From the NCBI GenBank assembly GCA_007121115.1, contig SKMI01000141.1, forward strand, positions 1 through 8,401: a DNA stretch of 8,401 nucleotides, read 5' to 3'. The notes under the pieces are model-generated. The model had not been told where the DNA came from. It searched no databases and saw nothing but the letters and a program-made list of their open reading frames with translations. The position numbers and the translations under genes are program-made. Positions 7,588 to 8,401 of this stretch are shown here, piece by piece; positions within the stretch are counted from its first letter, which is position 1; each line of letters begins with the position of its first letter. Source of the stretch: Paracoccaceae bacterium (GTDB lineage Bacteria > Pseudomonadota > Alphaproteobacteria > Rhodobacterales > Rhodobacteraceae).

Positions 7588-8401
7588 ATGATGCCGAAAC
7601 ACGCACCGCAGAAAGCCGCTGTGCTGACCGTGATCCTGAACTGGCGCACGGCGGAGATGACCGAACGCGCCGCCCGCGCCGCCCTGCGCGCGATGGAGGG
7701 GGTCAGCGGCGCGCTCACCATCGTGGACAATGACAGCGGCGATGGCTCGTACGAGCACCTGCACGCGGCCTTCGCCGCCGAGCCCAGGGTCCGGGTGATC
7801 CAGTCCGGGCACAATGGCGGATTTGGCGCCGGGAACAACGTGGGCATCCGCGCGGGTCTGCCGGACGGGGCGCGGCCGGATTTCGTCTATCTGCTGAACT
7901 CCGATGCCTTCCCCGACCGCGAGACGATCCGGGCGCTGCGCGATCATCTGTCCGCGCACCCCGGTATCGGTCTGGCGGGCAGCCGGGTGCGCGGCACCGA
8001 TGGCGAGCCCCATGTCACCGCCTTCCGCTTCCCTTCGGTCTGGTCGGAATTCGAGGGCGCCGCGCATACCGGGCCGATCTCGCGCCTGCTGGCGCGCTAT
8101 CGCGTGCCGCTGGACCCGCCGACGCAGGCGCCCGCGCAGGTGGACTGGCTGGCCGGGGCCAGCCTGATGATCCGCCGCGACGTGCTGGACCGCATCAGCC
8201 TGTTTGACGAGACGTTCTTTCTGTATTTCGAGGAAACCGACCTGTGCCGCCGCGCCGCGAGCGCGGGCTGGCCCTGCGTCTACGTGCCTTCGGTGGGGGT
8301 GGAACACATCGGTTCGGCCAGCACCGGCATGGGAAAGTGGGACCGCGTGCCGCGCTACTGGTTCGACAGCCGCTGGCACTACTTCGCCAAACATCACGGC
8401 A
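7588..8401 (+). CDS. Family 2 glycosyltransferase, rhamnosyltransferase-like (3' partial)
   Basis: This is an inverting GT-A-fold glycosyltransferase that should move a sugar from a nucleotide donor to a growing lipid-linked glycan, or another acceptor, at the cytoplasmic face of the membrane. The 271 complete codons seen start MMPKHAPQ and run off the right edge, so the C-terminus is missing. Counting from 7588, the N-terminal strand VLTVILNW leads to the nucleotide-binding VDND (46-49). GHNGGFGAGNN follows, then the metal-binding NSDA (N104, S105, D106, the DxD equivalent). Next come the acceptor-side GASLMIRR, FFLYFEETDLC with E216 and D218 (the catalytic-base region), and VEHIGSAS with H240. 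This set of motifs is that of WbbL-type rhamnosyltransferases in GT2, but the sugar cannot be assigned from motifs alone. No membrane segment is seen in the visible part. The gene starts 2 bases after the PKS stop, so the two are almost certainly co-transcribed. Confidence 0.94.
   Translation, partial: MMPKHAPQKAAVLTVILNWRTAEMTERAARAALRAMEGVSGALTIVDNDSGDGSYEHLHAAFAAEPRVRVIQSGHNGGFGAGNNVGIRAGLPDGARPDFVYLLNSDAFPDRETIRALRDHLSAHPGIGLAGSRVRGTDGEPHVTAFRFPSVWSEFEGAAHTGPISRLLARYRVPLDPPTQAPAQVDWLAGASLMIRRDVLDRISLFDETFFLYFEETDLCRRAASAGWPCVYVPSVGVEHIGSASTGMGKWDRVPRYWFDSRWHYFAKHHG

Noticed and set aside
7561..7600. Possible terminator or promoter between the PKS and the glycosyltransferase.
   Set aside because: The gap is 2 bases, with no hairpin followed by T-run and no room for a promoter; the genes look co-transcribed.
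5528..7606. Long open frame on the minus strand (692 codons), with others at 4313-5374 and 2149-3492.
   Set aside because: They lie antisense to clear PKS domains and have no recognisable motif. Their Gln/His/Arg/Gly-rich composition is typical of shadow frames in GC-rich coding DNA.

Overview
The window carries three genes on the plus strand, packed head to tail with no spacer longer than 2 bases. They are the end of a membrane polymerase/ligase of surface polysaccharide (3-1190, 5' end outside the window), a complete 2132-residue multidomain type I polyketide synthase (1187-7585), and the first 271 codons of a family 2 glycosyltransferase (7588 to the right edge). The DNA is uniformly very GC-rich, with strong G/C preference at third codon positions. 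The protein style suggests an alphaproteobacterium, probably of the Rhodobacterales; this is an inference from sequence character and not a database match.

The polymerase stop and the PKS start overlap as ATGA. The PKS stop and the glycosyltransferase start are 2 bases apart. Each internal start has a purine-rich ribosome binding site lying inside the preceding coding sequence. I see no promoter, terminator, RNA gene, repeat array, insertion sequence or other mobile element. The three genes therefore look like the middle of one longer operon whose promoter and remaining genes lie outside.

The PKS is the most notable gene. Its domain order reads KS, AT, structural half of KR, catalytic KR, DH, carrier protein, thioesterase. 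KS, AT, KR, carrier and TE keep all the catalytic residues I could place. The DH sits after the KR rather than before it, as it would in ordinary modular PKSs, and its two catalytic motifs depart slightly from consensus. There is no ER or methyltransferase domain and no obvious docking region, so it appears to be a stand-alone enzyme that makes and releases its own product, a hydroxylated or unsaturated acyl chain.

The partners on either side are a lipid-linked-glycan polymerase/ligase and a rhamnosyltransferase-like GT2. This suggests that the polyketide becomes part of, or a lipid partner for, an exported polysaccharide or glycolipid. That link rests on gene arrangement alone. The idea resembles rhizobial RkpA, a fatty-acid-synthase-like multidomain protein needed for capsular K-antigen, but this window does not show that the two are orthologous.
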